Below are positions 46,201 through 57,028 of a DNA stretch of 64,000 nt, piece by piece. The notes beneath the pieces were generated by a model. It ran no database searches. It had not been told where the DNA came from and was given only the letters and a program-made list of their open reading frames with translations. The position numbers were made by a program, and so were the translations under genes. The stretch's first letter is position 1. Every line of letters starts with the position of its first letter. Origin of the DNA: Anaeramoeba flamelloides (lineage: Eukaryota; Metamonada; Anaeramoebidae); the NCBI GenBank assembly GCA_027625915.1, contig JANTQA010000010.1, positions 930,001 to 994,000 of the forward strand. Reading direction: 5' to 3'.

Positions 46201-49200
46201 TAGAAATTGAATAAACAACTTGAAAATGCGCAAATACAATATTTAAAAGAAATACGAAAAATTCAAATGTTAAAATTTAGGAAAATTAATATTGACATTC
46301 TGGAAAAAAATTGTCAAATGGAAAAAAATTATAAAATCGATTTTAATTGTAAAGAATGGTCAGAAAAAAGGAAAATTTTTTAATTATTTTTTTACTTTTT
46401 TTTTTCACTGATCAATAAAGATATCTGAAACTGGAATTCACTCAAACTGGACTAATACCTATTGTTAAAATCTTTTAGCTAATTTCACATGAATGGAAAA
46501 ATCATATCATCAAAAAATCGAAAAAATTCAATTTTACTTTAATATAGTTTTAACAATAAAAATTCAAATTTAGAAAAATTAGCATGCTTGAATTTTAGTT
46601 TTATGTGATGTTTTGAATTCTATTTTGATTATAATAATCAATCTACTTTTTGGATTTGGTTTTTGTTTTAAAATGAAAAAATATAGAACGTTAAAAAAAT
46701 ATTTGAAAATGAGAACTTTTGCTACCTTTTTACAATTAAAACCAATTTGACAATTTTTTCATGAATTGTAACATGAATAAGAAAATCACAGCAACGGAAA
46801 ATCCTAAAAAGTCAATATTCCTGCATACTGTACATTTTTTAACGCACACTCTAATTAATCAAATTAGAAACAAAAAAAAATTATTTTTTTTTTTTTTTTT
46901 TTTTGAGGAAGAAGTGTAAATTACACTCTAGGTGCCCTTGTACTTAAATCCCCTTTCGGAAATTTAAGAGTAAAATCATAGATTTCTCGATTATTAATTA
47001 ATGAAAATAATTTTAAGCTGTCACAATATAAAATTATTTCATTAAAGTTTAATTCTTTTAATTTTATTCAGTAAAATCAATATATCATTTTCATAGGAAG
47101 GACATACCTTAAAAAAGTGATCAATATTTTCGATTATTTCAATCTGTTTATATTTTAGACATAAAGGATAAAATTCATTTGAATTTTTATTTATTACGTA
47201 GTTGTATCTATTTAACCAGTTGGTAAATGTTCTGAATTTTAGAATTGTTGGGCTTGATGGATAACTTAAATATCTTTGATTAATAAATATTTGTTTTTGG
47301 TTTTTAATTATTGTGAAATATTTTTGGGGAGTGTCGTCAAGTGCCGTAGAGTACCGCCGAGTGGCTAGGTTTTCCAAAATTTAAAAGAATAGAGAAAAAT
47401 CAAAGATTTTACTCAATTCTTTTGACATTTGGAAAACCTAACGAAAAGTGTCGTCAAGTGCCGTAGAGTGCTGTAGAGTGCCTAGGTTTTTTTTTAATTT
47501 AAGAAATAAACCGAAAATTTCAAAAATTTTCTTTTTATTTCACAAATTAAAAAAAACATAACGACATTTCCAGCTCTTGGAATTCAATAATTCGTTATAT
47601 GTATATTTATAAATTTCTTTTTTCAATTCAATTAAATCTTTTGAATTCCAATTATTTTTTATTATTTATTCTTTGATTAAATTTTATTAGTTTTACCAGA
47701 TAAGTAGAGATAAATTTTTTATTTTTTTTTGAATTTGATTTATTTTTAATTGAAATTACCAAATTTTCGAATTTAAATTATGTTTTATAAATAAGAACTG
47801 GTGTGTTTCTGTTTATTTTGCATATTTCAGTCATATACGTAAAAAAATTGTTTTTATGGCATAAATCTTCAATTTTTTGGCACAAATTTTTTTTAGATTA
47901 TTGTTGGAATTTAAAAAAGCAGATTGTGTGTTATTATGGCAAATGTTTTTTTGTGTTTTATTTTTATTATTTTGTACCTTATTTGTAATCTAAAGGTGTG
48001 CACTAAATGGTACTAGGAAGTTAAATTTACAATTAAATTCAAATTTAGAAGATTTTCAAAGATTTTTCTATTTAAACCCCAATTCAAAATTTTTAACACA
48101 CCAAAATTCGATTTGTGAAAAAAAAAAATCTTATTTAATAAATTCTCGAAGATTTACCAAATTAGAACCATTCACTAATTGAAATGTTAACACCTTTTTA
48201 TAAATTACAATACTCACAAAACAAAAAATAAATAATTATCAATACAAATAAATCATGGGTGTGTTAAAAATTTTGGAGAGAGCAAAACAAAAAAATACAT
48301 TAGTAAATTTGTTGAAATTCTATTAGGATTATTGATCGATCAAAGGTTAGATACTACCAACTAATTTTATTTGAGTTCTTCTATTTGGAACAACTTTCAA
48401 CTTTAACATAATATAAACCTTGTAGAAAAATTTTGATCAAACGAAGCAAATTACGTAATTCAAACAATGAAATGAAAACAAAAACTAAAAGATGAAAAAA
48501 TGATTTTCATATTTTTCAAAAATCAAAATTATCTCCAATTTCAATGAAATTGTATTATTGTGATTGTTTGGAACGTTTTAGCTGTGTGGAAAATTTTGAA
48601 TTTTAGTTTGGTTTTTTTACTTCATTTCAAAACAAAAACTAAATCCAAAATTGAAATTGATTATTAGAATTCAAAAAAACAAATTAACCAAAATTTAAGC
48701 ATGCTCAATTTTCCAAATTTGAAATTTTAATTGCTAAAACTATATTAAATTAAAATTTATCGTTTTGTTTGGAATTATTATTGTTATGATTTTACAATTC
48801 ATGTGAAATTAGCTTTAAGATTTTAACAATATGTACCAATCAAGTTCCAGTTTGAATAACTTCAATTCCAGTTTCAGCACTCTTTCTTGATCAGTGGAAA
48901 AATAAGAAAGAATACTATTCAGAAAATGTAATGTTTTCACTCCAATTTTACGATTAAAAAAGGTGGCTTTTTCTTTGGAATCTGTAATAATTATGAAACT
49001 TTGTTTCGTTTTTTGAACATTAAACAAAATCCAAAATTGATTGTACCAATTTGGTTGTTGTTCTCGAGTATTCGTAAGAGTTTTAAATTGGAAGAAAATG
49101 GAAAAACAAAAATCAAAATGAATTAACATACAACATTCAAGCCAAATGAAATATTTGAAGAAATGAAAATGTCTGTAAAAAGATAATATTTTCTTTTGTC

Positions 49201-50226
49201 TGATAATTTCCCGTCCATTTTAACAAAGTTCCCTTGGCTTATAAAGGAACGGTGGGGTGCAAGTAAAGTTGGAAGCTTTCGGGAACTTAATTTCTTTTGT
49301 AGCTTGAGTACTTTTTTTTGGTTCGCATCCTTTTTTATTGATTCGTTCAGATCATTGTTAACATCAAGAATCATTTCGATTGCAATTTGCAAATCGTTAT
49401 AGTCGCAGTGCTCCTTGGGTGTGTTCTTTAACAAATTTTTGAGAAATAATTCATACCGTGGAAGCCTTTGAACAGGCATTATTAACATACTTGGTAGATC
49501 ATGTCCATATATTTTTCTTTTCTCAAGTTCCCATTTGGCAAATTTTTTGCTCTTGCGCATTAATTTGGAGACATACTCCCTTGAGCTTTCAAAATTTCGG
49601 TAATAATCTTTGTACATTTTTAAGTAAGGGATCTGTTTTGATAGTTTTTGTTTTGTTTTGTTTTGTTTTGGATTTTTTGAAAAAAAAATTGGTTGTTTAT
49701 GAAAAAGAAAAAAGATATGAAATTAAGTCTTTTTGAAAATGAAATTAATCAAGCAGAAAAAATTGAAGTGCTTTTTGTTGTTACATATTCTTTAAAAAAA
49801 TCCCCAATCTGCGAATCTTTACCCCAGCCATTTAATCTTGTTTCAAGAATCTTAATGAAGTCGAGATTTACTTTGTAAATGAATCTTAGAAAAACAAAGA
49901 GTTTTTCAAGCTCCTTACTGTTAACTATGAGATCTATTTTGTCGCTTTTTTCTGGAAATAGCTCGATGTGCATTTTCTTCAAGTAATTTTGTAAAAAGAA
50001 AAGTAAAATTTGTTAAATGAGTAGCCAGATTAAACAGAAACAAAAGAAAAAGAATTTTTTTTACTTCAATGAGTATTTCAAGGTAAGACATATACGAGTT
50101 CTCAGTTTGGTACAGCTCCATGACAATTAAATCTCTTTGGGTTGTTAATTTGGAAGGTTTTAATTTGAGATCCTGAATTTTCTTTTTTTGGTTTTGTATT
50201 GTCTCATTTCCTGATTTAAGAGACAT
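43268..50226 (-). CDS. RhoGEF (DH)-PH-FYVE protein, FGD-like, four exons
   Basis: A predicted exchange factor for a Rho/Rac/Cdc42 GTPase on phosphoinositide membranes. Exons: 50226-50065, 49976-49785, 49632-49132 and 44362-43268, all phase 0. Introns are 88, 152 and 4769 bp (donors GTAAAA, GTAACA, GTATGT). Total 649 aa. The DH domain (about 30-215) starts RDLIVMELYQTENSYMSYLE; its most conserved helix is MPVQRLPRYELFLKNLLKNT. The PH domain (about 245-345) spans the long intron: RKYYLFTDIFISSNISFGLN-V then IDDVINLKNIKIEDL and FAFMIRSPQGSFTLSF. The FYVE domain (about 366-425) has WVPD, RRKHHCRNCG and the final cysteines in VRACDRCF. All eight zinc ligands appear present. The tail has Ser/Gly and Asn/Asp repeats. 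The frame and PH continuity across the 4.8 kb support one gene. Confidence 0.87.
45033..45190 (+). repeat. Short direct repeat
   Basis: Two units about 90 bp apart share GATTAAAAATCAAAGTTT followed by CAAG.CAT.AATTCA and GAAA.AATA..GGGTTTAA. It is a simple tandem duplication that has diverged. Confidence 0.6.
46204..46383 (+). other. Intronic open frame without start codon (59 codons)
   Basis: An open stretch on the strand opposite to the host gene, starting just after a TAG. It reads like a charged helix (KLNKQLENAQIQYLKEIRKI...NCKEWSEKRKIF) and ends at TAA. It is more protein-like than its surroundings. It may be the 3' relic of an inserted gene or element. There is no homology I can name. 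Confidence 0.3.
46406..46678 (+). repeat. Inverted duplication, arm 1
   Basis: About 270 bp whose reverse complement matches 48622-48897. Shared blocks, in + orientation here, are CACTGATCAA, CTGAAACTGGAATT, ATTGTTAAAATCTT, AGCTAATTTCACATGAAT and AGCATGCTT. The spacing between the arms is 1.9 kb. Confidence 0.75.
46884..47330 (-). mobile_element. LINE 3' end, 5'-truncated
   Basis: A non-LTR retrotransposon remnant on the minus strand. A T-run at 46884-46904 is the poly(A) tail. About 140 bp of 3' UTR follow, then the C-terminus of the second ORF (to about 47330). It contains a zinc-knuckle-like end typical of LINE reverse transcriptases: YPLCLKYKQIEIIE, then IDHFFKVCPSY. The first Cys of the usual C-x2-C pair is Tyr. 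The 5' side stops at the hairpin array. A short relative of its 3' UTR lies at 58229-58320. Confidence 0.7.
47331..47560 (+). repeat. Modular hairpin array, two units
   Basis: Two tandem units begin with the same 22-bp header (GTGTCGTCAAGTGCCGTAGA, at 47331 and 47448). Unit 1 carries a hairpin GGTTTTCCAAA / TTTGGAAAACC (47368-47438), then CTAACGAAAA. Unit 2 carries a different hairpin (GAAATAAACCGAAAATTT / AAAATTTTCTTTTTATTTC, 47503-47541), then CATAACGAC. Both hairpins also occur in the PSME3 intron (30434-30736). Confidence 0.8.
48074..48409 (+). repeat. Dispersed repeat R1, copy 2
   Basis: The partner of 26433-26758, in the same orientation, about 85% identical by eye over its full length. 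It lies in the RhoGEF intron, antisense to the gene. The flanks differ completely, so the repeat unit is about 330 bp. Confidence 0.8.
48622..48897 (-). repeat. Inverted duplication, arm 2
   Basis: The reverse-complement partner of 46406-46678. Its right end supplies the last ~27 codons of the open frame described at 48815-49090. Confidence 0.75.
48815..49090 (-). other. Intronic open frame with PH-like text, exon relic?
   Basis: An open frame directly downstream of the third RhoGEF exon. FWILFNVQKTKQSFIIITDS and KEKATFFNRKI loosely resemble the second half of a PH domain. No donor/acceptor pair joins it in frame to the exon at 49132; the one matching phase creates a stop. Treated as intron. 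It may be a decayed alternative exon or chance. Confidence 0.25.
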
Positions 50227-51942
50227 GACTTTATAATTAAAAATTGTTGTTTAGTTAATTTGTGGTGAGTTGTTTTGATTGAATTTATTCAAACAAAGTG
50301 TAAATTATTACAAAAAACTTTTTAAAAAATGAAACTTTTTTCGAATTTACACTTTAAGAATAAGGCAAAAATTTGCAATTATTTTATATTCCTACACATT
50401 TGTTTTTGAAATTATATAAAAAGTTATTTAAAATATCAAACGCATAATAACTCTTATGAAAGGTTTTGACAATTGAAAACCTTTTATAATTATGTTTCCC
50501 AACAACTTTTTCTCTTTTGGTTTTTACTAAAAACTATTTGGGTTTTGAAAAGTATGCAAATATTTTAATTTGCAAAACACTTAAAAATGCCAAACAACTC
50601 TCCATGTTTCTCTTTCATGAGATCAGTTTTTTTATCCTTTTTTGGGATTTAAGAAAGTAGGTATATTTTACCTGTATGATAAATTTATATTCTCAAAATG
50701 TTTACTGAGAGATTTATTTTGAGTGTCATATGATACAGAAACTTTGAAAATGAAAATACAATTTGTCGTTCTATTTGTGAAAAATAAACGTCAAACACAA
50801 TCTAAATCAGAGTTGAATCTTTATTTTTTAAGGAATATTTTTTTTTAATTAAATTGTTGGTTTTATTAAATTAGATTTTGGCTCTCGAAATGTGTTCAGA
50901 GGAATGATTAAAATTAATACTCGAATAAACAAAAAAAATTACCACCAAAAGCTTTGCATTCTAAACAAATATTTCCTATTGAATACCCAACAAGATAAAT
51001 AATCTTTCCATAGAAACTTGTTGAAATCATAAATGAAAAAAAAAATTCGCTCAAAGAATATTTTCAAAATTATTTCTTATATCTTCTTGTTTTGAATATG
51101 AAAAAAACATGTGTGATTAACGCCATTCTATTTGTAAAAAAAAAATTCCAAAATTATAATAAATAGTAAAGAGAAGAGAAATCCATAATAAAATGTGGTT
51201 ATAACTCTAACCCATTATGAAAATTATATCATGCTGAAAATATTGGATGACTGTTGAAGAACAGAAACAAATCAATAATATGGTAACATATGAATAGGAA
51301 ATAAGGTTCTTTAAATATTTTATAAAACAATTATGAAGAAATTGTAATTTTTTTGGAAAATAAATCGAAAAAAAGATATTTTTTTGAATTTTACAAGAAA
51401 ATCATTTATATTTTACAAAAAATTTTGATAAATTATTAGGAAATTTTTGAAATAAAAGACATTAATTTTTATGATCCTCTGACATTAATCAAAGATATAA
51501 CCGAAAAACCTGATTTGAATTGGAACAAAGTCTGTATATATGTCTTCCAATCTTCTAATACCCAAATCCGATAAAAAAAAACTAGTTAAAATTTTGTAAT
51601 GGGTCAAAAGTTTTCAACATGGGATATTTAAGACACTGTATGTTTTTGAAATTCTTTTTTCAAAAATTATGATCAAAATAAGTAAAAAAAACATAGAAAA
51701 CTTTTCAAAGTTTAAAGAAAAATAATTGAATTATCACAATAAAAAAAAACTTCCAGTTACAAGAAGATTCAATCCTTATAATTAGAAAATATATTGGAAA
51801 AAAATTAAGAAATTATTCAGAATTATTTTGATTTTCAATTTTCAATTCAATAAAGTATTAATCATTATCAAATCAAATGAATACATCCAATAAATATTTA
51901 TTCATAAAGAAGAATTAAAAAAAAAATATCATATTTTTTTAC

Positions 51943-52137
51943 ATTATTTTCACTTTTAAGGCACAAAATTTTACGAAAATTAAGGTAAAAAAAAATATCT
52001 CAAATTAAGGAACAAAATTTTGGATTCTAGTAAAATAATTTTTAAAAAAAAAAAATCCAAAAAATGTGCCTTAATTTGAAATTTTTTTGTTCCTTAAATT
52101 TCCTTGAAAGTTTGTGCCTTAAATTTGAAACTGACTG
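51943..52137. mobile_element. MITE family B, copy 2
   Basis: The right end GCCTTAAATTTGAAACTGACTG is intact in its last 12 bases and is followed by TA. The left end is degraded but recognisable (TTTTCACTTTTAAGGCACAAA). The arms CTCAAATTAAGGAAC and its complement near 52068-52093 confirm the fold-back structure shared with 8251-8450. Confidence 0.75.
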
Positions 52138-52610
52138 TAAAAAAAAACTAGAATTAGAGAAAGAAAATGAAAACAGTATTTGACAATCCATTTTAGAATT
52201 CTTTTAAATAGAAAGTTATTTTTAAATCCAAAAGTTTTTCAAAAATAAAAGTTTTGCATGAGAATCTAAAATAAAAAGAAATAAAAAAGAAGTAATTATA
52301 TCAAATATTAAAGATAAGATCAAGAAATAATGTTTTTTTTTATTAATTTTTTATCAATCAATTTTTAAAATATTTTATATAATACTTTGTCTTGGGCAAG
52401 TTTTATTTTTCATTCTTTATGGAAAAATATTTATTAGTATATTTTTTGACAAAGTAATTACATGTTATTTCTTAAGAATTCTAAATATAGATAGAGAATT
52501 TTCAAGACAAGATACTTAATTTTACAATTCCCTTATCCCCAAATAAATGTCTTTATTATTAATAAATTCTCAATAGAATAATAATAGAAGCTATTATCAA
52601 AAAAAAAAAA

Positions 52611-52630
52611 AGAGAGAGAGAGAGAGAGAG
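52611..52630. repeat. (GA)n microsatellite
   Basis: A pure AG repeat of about ten units following an A-run. A simple sequence in spacer. Confidence 0.9.
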
Positions 52631-54525
52631 TGGGGAATTTATTTTTAAATATCTTTATTAAAATTAATAGTCAAAAAAACAGTTAAATTTATAAAATTAT
52701 TCATAACCGTTAACAAATTCATGATACTAATACTTTTTTTTCGTTATTAAGACACAAATCGTTCAAAGGTAATAAAATTTCCGAATTCCAATTTAATATC
52801 ATATCTTTTTTAGGTGTCGAAAATTGGTGGTTATTGTTTACTTTTTGATTAAAAATTGATCTTACCCATTAGAAAAAATCTTCACAAAATTTCCACTATA
52901 ATGAAAAATATATATATAACTCTACTTTATTATTTAAATAAAAATTAGTCTATTTATCACGTTTCCCATTTTTTATTAAAATTAACTATACATTTTGTCT
53001 CCAAAAAATAGTATATATATATATATATATATTTCATTTATAAGAAATAGTTTTTTTAAACTATTTTCGAAATAAATACAATATGATATTAATTTAATCA
53101 GTATTAATAATTCTCTTGATTTCCTATTGTCGATTTACATATAGTCCCACCAACATAGAGGATTTTTTCAAAAATGTAAAAAAATCACTACTTATTTTTT
53201 AAAATAACTTTTATTCTCAAGAAAAAAATATATATGAATAAAACCATGTTTTCTTATTAGGATTATTTTCCAATTTCAATAATAACTTTTTGAAATAAAA
53301 AGTTGAAGAAAAAAATCTATATTGCTGTTGAATTGAAATATTTCCTTTTGGTAAACAAATAATTCAGTTTGAAAATATAATATTAAAACTCCCTGATTTT
53401 TTATAATTAATTAAAAAATTATCAAAATTCAAGTTAAAAATATGTTATTATGTTCAGATATTTTTACTTTTTTATATAACTTGCCATGGTTAAATTTTAG
53501 ATATCATATTTAGTAACATCTTTTAATGAAAATTATATTCCTTTATTTACTAAAATGATATCATTAATTTAATTGACAATTATCTGAAAATAAACAATAA
53601 AACAGCATATCTAGATTAAATTTTTTTTTTATATACAATATTACTGTTCAAATTTTTGAAAATTACCAATAATACTTAAAATTAAATATTATTTGGGTTT
53701 ATTTATTTGTTGAGAGAAAAGAGTTAAAAAAAAAATTATCAAAAATAAAAAAGAAAAAGAACAATATCAATCGATTTTTAAAAGAGTACTTATATTTCTA
53801 TAATTATAAAATTTGTAGACTAAAATTTAATAATTAATAATTAAATTATCTTTGCAATGTTAAAAAAAAAAAGTCAGTGCCCAGATCTAAAACCACTTCT
53901 ATCACACAAAACCCTTATTCTTTCTTCTTTTTTTCCACTCTAATATATAGTTCAGTATCAGATAGTTGAACAATAATAAAATCAATTTTGAATTTAAACT
54001 CATTGAGATTTTGTGAAAATTGAAATTTATGTATTTAAATTGTATTAAAATTTATATAAATTCAGAATTTTTTAAGAAATTTTGTTTTTTATCTGAGAAA
54101 ACAAATTTTTCTCTACTATTTTTACTCTTTTTGAGAGAAACATTTTAAAATTGGTTTGTTCATTTTTCAAATATAACATTTGTATGATAGACTTTCAGAA
54201 ATCAAGTCTCCATCTGTAGTTCTGATTTATTGGAGATTTTTTTGATCCCCTTATCTATAAACCTTCTTGATAGAAGAAACACAACTTTGAATTTGAATCA
54301 TGGATTTTAAAAAGTTTACAAGATATTATTCGAAAAAGAGCAATTGACTTTTTCATTAATCTATCTTTTTTCAAGAATTCCAAATGGACATTGAACAGGT
54401 TGGTGTTTGTGTTCTTCTCTATTATTAGTAGACAAAGGTACAAACTCAATTAATGAAATATTATAAAATTACTAATAGATTTATTTTTTTGATTTTTTTC
54501 TGTTCGGGATTAGATTCTTTTTAGA

Positions 54526-56926
54526 ATGAAACAGAGGAATAAACCCACTCGAAACCCAATAATAATGTTGTTTCACCTTGTAGGCTACTTGGTTTCAATA
54601 GTTGCATCTGTTTTTTGGTTCCTTCTCTTTATCAGCATTTCATTTGTTCAATTGTTTTCTTTTTTTGATCTGCGCGTGATTAAACGTTTACACACCCATC
54701 GATTAGGAACACTAATTATTATAATATCTTCAATTGCTTTTCTTTATTTTAGTCTTCCAAAAGGAGACCAACCAAATACCTACAATAGTAAATAAATTCT
54801 TCAAAGGTGTTTTCAATCAAAAATATCTTTCCTTATGTTAACTCCTTTTTTTCAAAAAACAAAAACAAAAAAAAAAAAACAAACAAACAACCAAAATACA
54901 CACCAAAAAAACAAAAAGATTACATCTCAACAAAATACGAATTATTAGATCACTTAATTACGACACACATCAACACTAATGTCTTTCAAGTAACAAAACA
55001 ATCACTTCAATTCTTAGAAACTACCTTACTAAGATCTGTACGTGAAAAATTTGGAACTGAATTGAACAGTGGGGGGGAGTTGTCCAAAACGTTTGAGTCT
55101 CGTGTGCTCAAATATTTACAAACAGACACAAATATAAAAGCAGAAATATCCAAAACAAATTTAAACTATTTCCATACCTCCACGCCCTGGAGCAAAATTA
55201 ACCGATTGAAAACAAAGCAAAGCGTCAATTTGGATAGCCTCTATTCGATAGTATCGAAATTAAATGATGAAAAGGAAAAGCAAAAGGAATTAACAAGCAA
55301 ATTAAAAGAATTAGAAAAGGAAGTCTCAAATTCAAAAGCAAATGAAATTGATTTTTCGAACAAAATTAAGACCTCAAAAGAGCAAATAAAGAATCTTCAA
55401 GAATTACTAACAATTTCTTCAACATTAAACAATTTTGAAAATGAGACTTCCTTTTTTGAGCATACAATTGAAGCACTCTCAAGCGAAATTGGTAAGACGT
55501 CAAGCCAAGAAAGGCTAACCGTCATCTCAAAGCAAATAAATGAATTCCAAAGGGAAACTAATCAACATAATAATCGAATTACTGAATTAAATGCCAAGAT
55601 TTTAAATCAAGAAGAAAGCAACAAAATCCCTAGCTTTAATGAAAAATTGCAAAGGGATCGAGAACTTGAATTGAATAACAAAAAAGAACTTGAAAATTTA
55701 AATCAATTAATTGAAGACACCTTAAACAATTTGGTGGTCAATGTCGAAAATACAAAAACACAGATTCGTAAAGCCTCCCAAATGCAAGACTTTATCAAAT
55801 CTATCAAGCTGCCAGACATTCCCGGTGAATTAATAAATGCACGAACATGGTTTTCTGAACGAAGCGAAATGTTAATCAAGCTATTAGAAGAAAAAAAGCA
55901 ATTTATTGATTCAATTAATAGTAAATTGAATGAAATCCAATTGATAAGCAATTCTGGTGAAGACTTATTTCTGTTGGCACCAAATGAAATAAATAACTTG
56001 AAAGAGCAAATTAACCGAGCTATTCTTAAGCATAATAAATTATTAAATGAATATAAAAACCGAATACAAAACACAAACACCGAGCTCTTGAATCTTTATG
56101 CCGTTTCTAAAATCAAAACCTTATTAAAGAACCCATCGTCATCATCGTTGTCGTTGTCTCAAAAAAACTTTGAAATGATCATTGATAAAATTATTGCAAA
56201 TGTTTATACCGATTGGAAAGAAACCATTCATATGAAGGAATTGCAAGATACAAACAAATTTAATAATAATTTAAAATTATATTTACAAAATGTCATTCAC
56301 CAAGCTTTTGAACAAACGGGGGAAATCTACATTAAGCAAGGCAATCTTGAGAATTTAATTTCAGAGATCATTTCAAATGAATTTAAAAAAATTGGTGCTG
56401 AATTTGTGATTTCAGAGTTGAAGCAATCAAATGAAAATTTACAAGTGATCCCACTAAAAGTACTTGAGAAATTTACCTCTCCAACTTACACAGGTAAATC
56501 TACAAGGTTTTCAGTTTTCAATATCATAAAAACTCGAAAGCCATCTTTAGTTTTGGATCCTTCGCTTGAAAAGGGCAAATGTTGGCCATTTGAAGGAAAT
56601 AATGGCAATGTCTCTTTTATTATACAAGACCCCACAATCATTTCAAAAATTAGTATTGGTCATTTACGATCTCAACTAAATAATCCTACAGTAAGTGCTC
56701 CAAAGCAGATCAGGGTTTGGGGGTATAATGATATTTCTCAATTTAATAAGAAATACGAGGGTACCCTTATTGCAAATTTCCTCTATGATATATATCTATC
56801 ACAGCCAATACAAACTTTTAATTGTGATGTATCAAAGGGTAATTTCCAATATATTAGATTTGAAATATTATCTAATTGGAAATCTTCTTTTACTTGTCTT
56901 TATTGGATCGCTTTACATCCATTATA

Positions 56927-56927
<1 letters not shown>
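54526..56927 (+). CDS. SUN-domain nuclear envelope protein, two exons
   Basis: A LINC-complex protein of the inner nuclear membrane, expected to bind KASH peptides in the perinuclear space. Exon 1 (54526-54787) codes for a basic N-terminus, a long hydrophobic stretch (IIMLFHLVGYLVSIVASVFW and on) and a second one (LGTLIIIISSIAFLYFSL). My preferred intron is 54788-54918 (131 bp, GTAAAT...AAAAG, phase 1), joining to 54919-56927. Total 756 aa. Coiled coil covers about 190-480 (KLNDEKEKQKELTSKLKELE-type heptads). The SUN domain is about 600-756, with PSLVLDPS, GKCWPFEGNNGNVSFII, APKQIRVWGY and a final SNWKSSFTCLYWIALHPL. The alternative is two genes, or a later start at 54807. The N-terminal membrane segments are what a SUN protein needs, so fusion is favoured. 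(TA)n follows the stop. Confidence 0.85.

Positions 56928-56929
<2 letters not shown>

Positions 56930-56968
<39 letters not shown>
56930..56968. repeat. (TA)n microsatellite
   Basis: About 19 TA units directly after the SUN gene stop codon, probably within or just past its 3' UTR. Confidence 0.9.
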
Positions 56969-56971
<3 letters not shown>

Positions 56972-57028
56972 TTCGTTTATTTATTTATATTTTCCTAATA
57001 AATATTTAATTTCGTTTTTTAATTAATA

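Larger units (their letters stand above)
44363..49131 (-). other. Very long intron of the RhoGEF gene (4769 bp)
   Basis: Starts GTATGT and ends TTTTTAAAAG, splitting the PH domain between strands. It acts as a trap for repeats: a LINE 3' end (46884-47330), a modular hairpin array (47331-47560), repeat R1 (48074-48409), an inverted duplication (46406-46678 with 48622-48897) and a direct repeat (45033-45190). The open frame 44512-44844 (-) has no domain and is not needed for the PH fold. Confidence 0.8.
50227..54525. other. Divergent spacer, RhoGEF / SUN gene
   Basis: 4.3 kb of A/T-rich DNA that should carry both promoters at its ends. It contains MITE family B copy 2, a (GA)n tract (52611-52630) and (TA)n tracts near 53010-53030. 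The frame at 54255-54449 (-) has no domain. Confidence 0.5.

Noticed and set aside
54788-54806. A 19-bp intron in the SUN gene
   Set aside because: GT and AG are present, but joining there shifts the frame; the 131-bp intron keeps the frame and has normal size.
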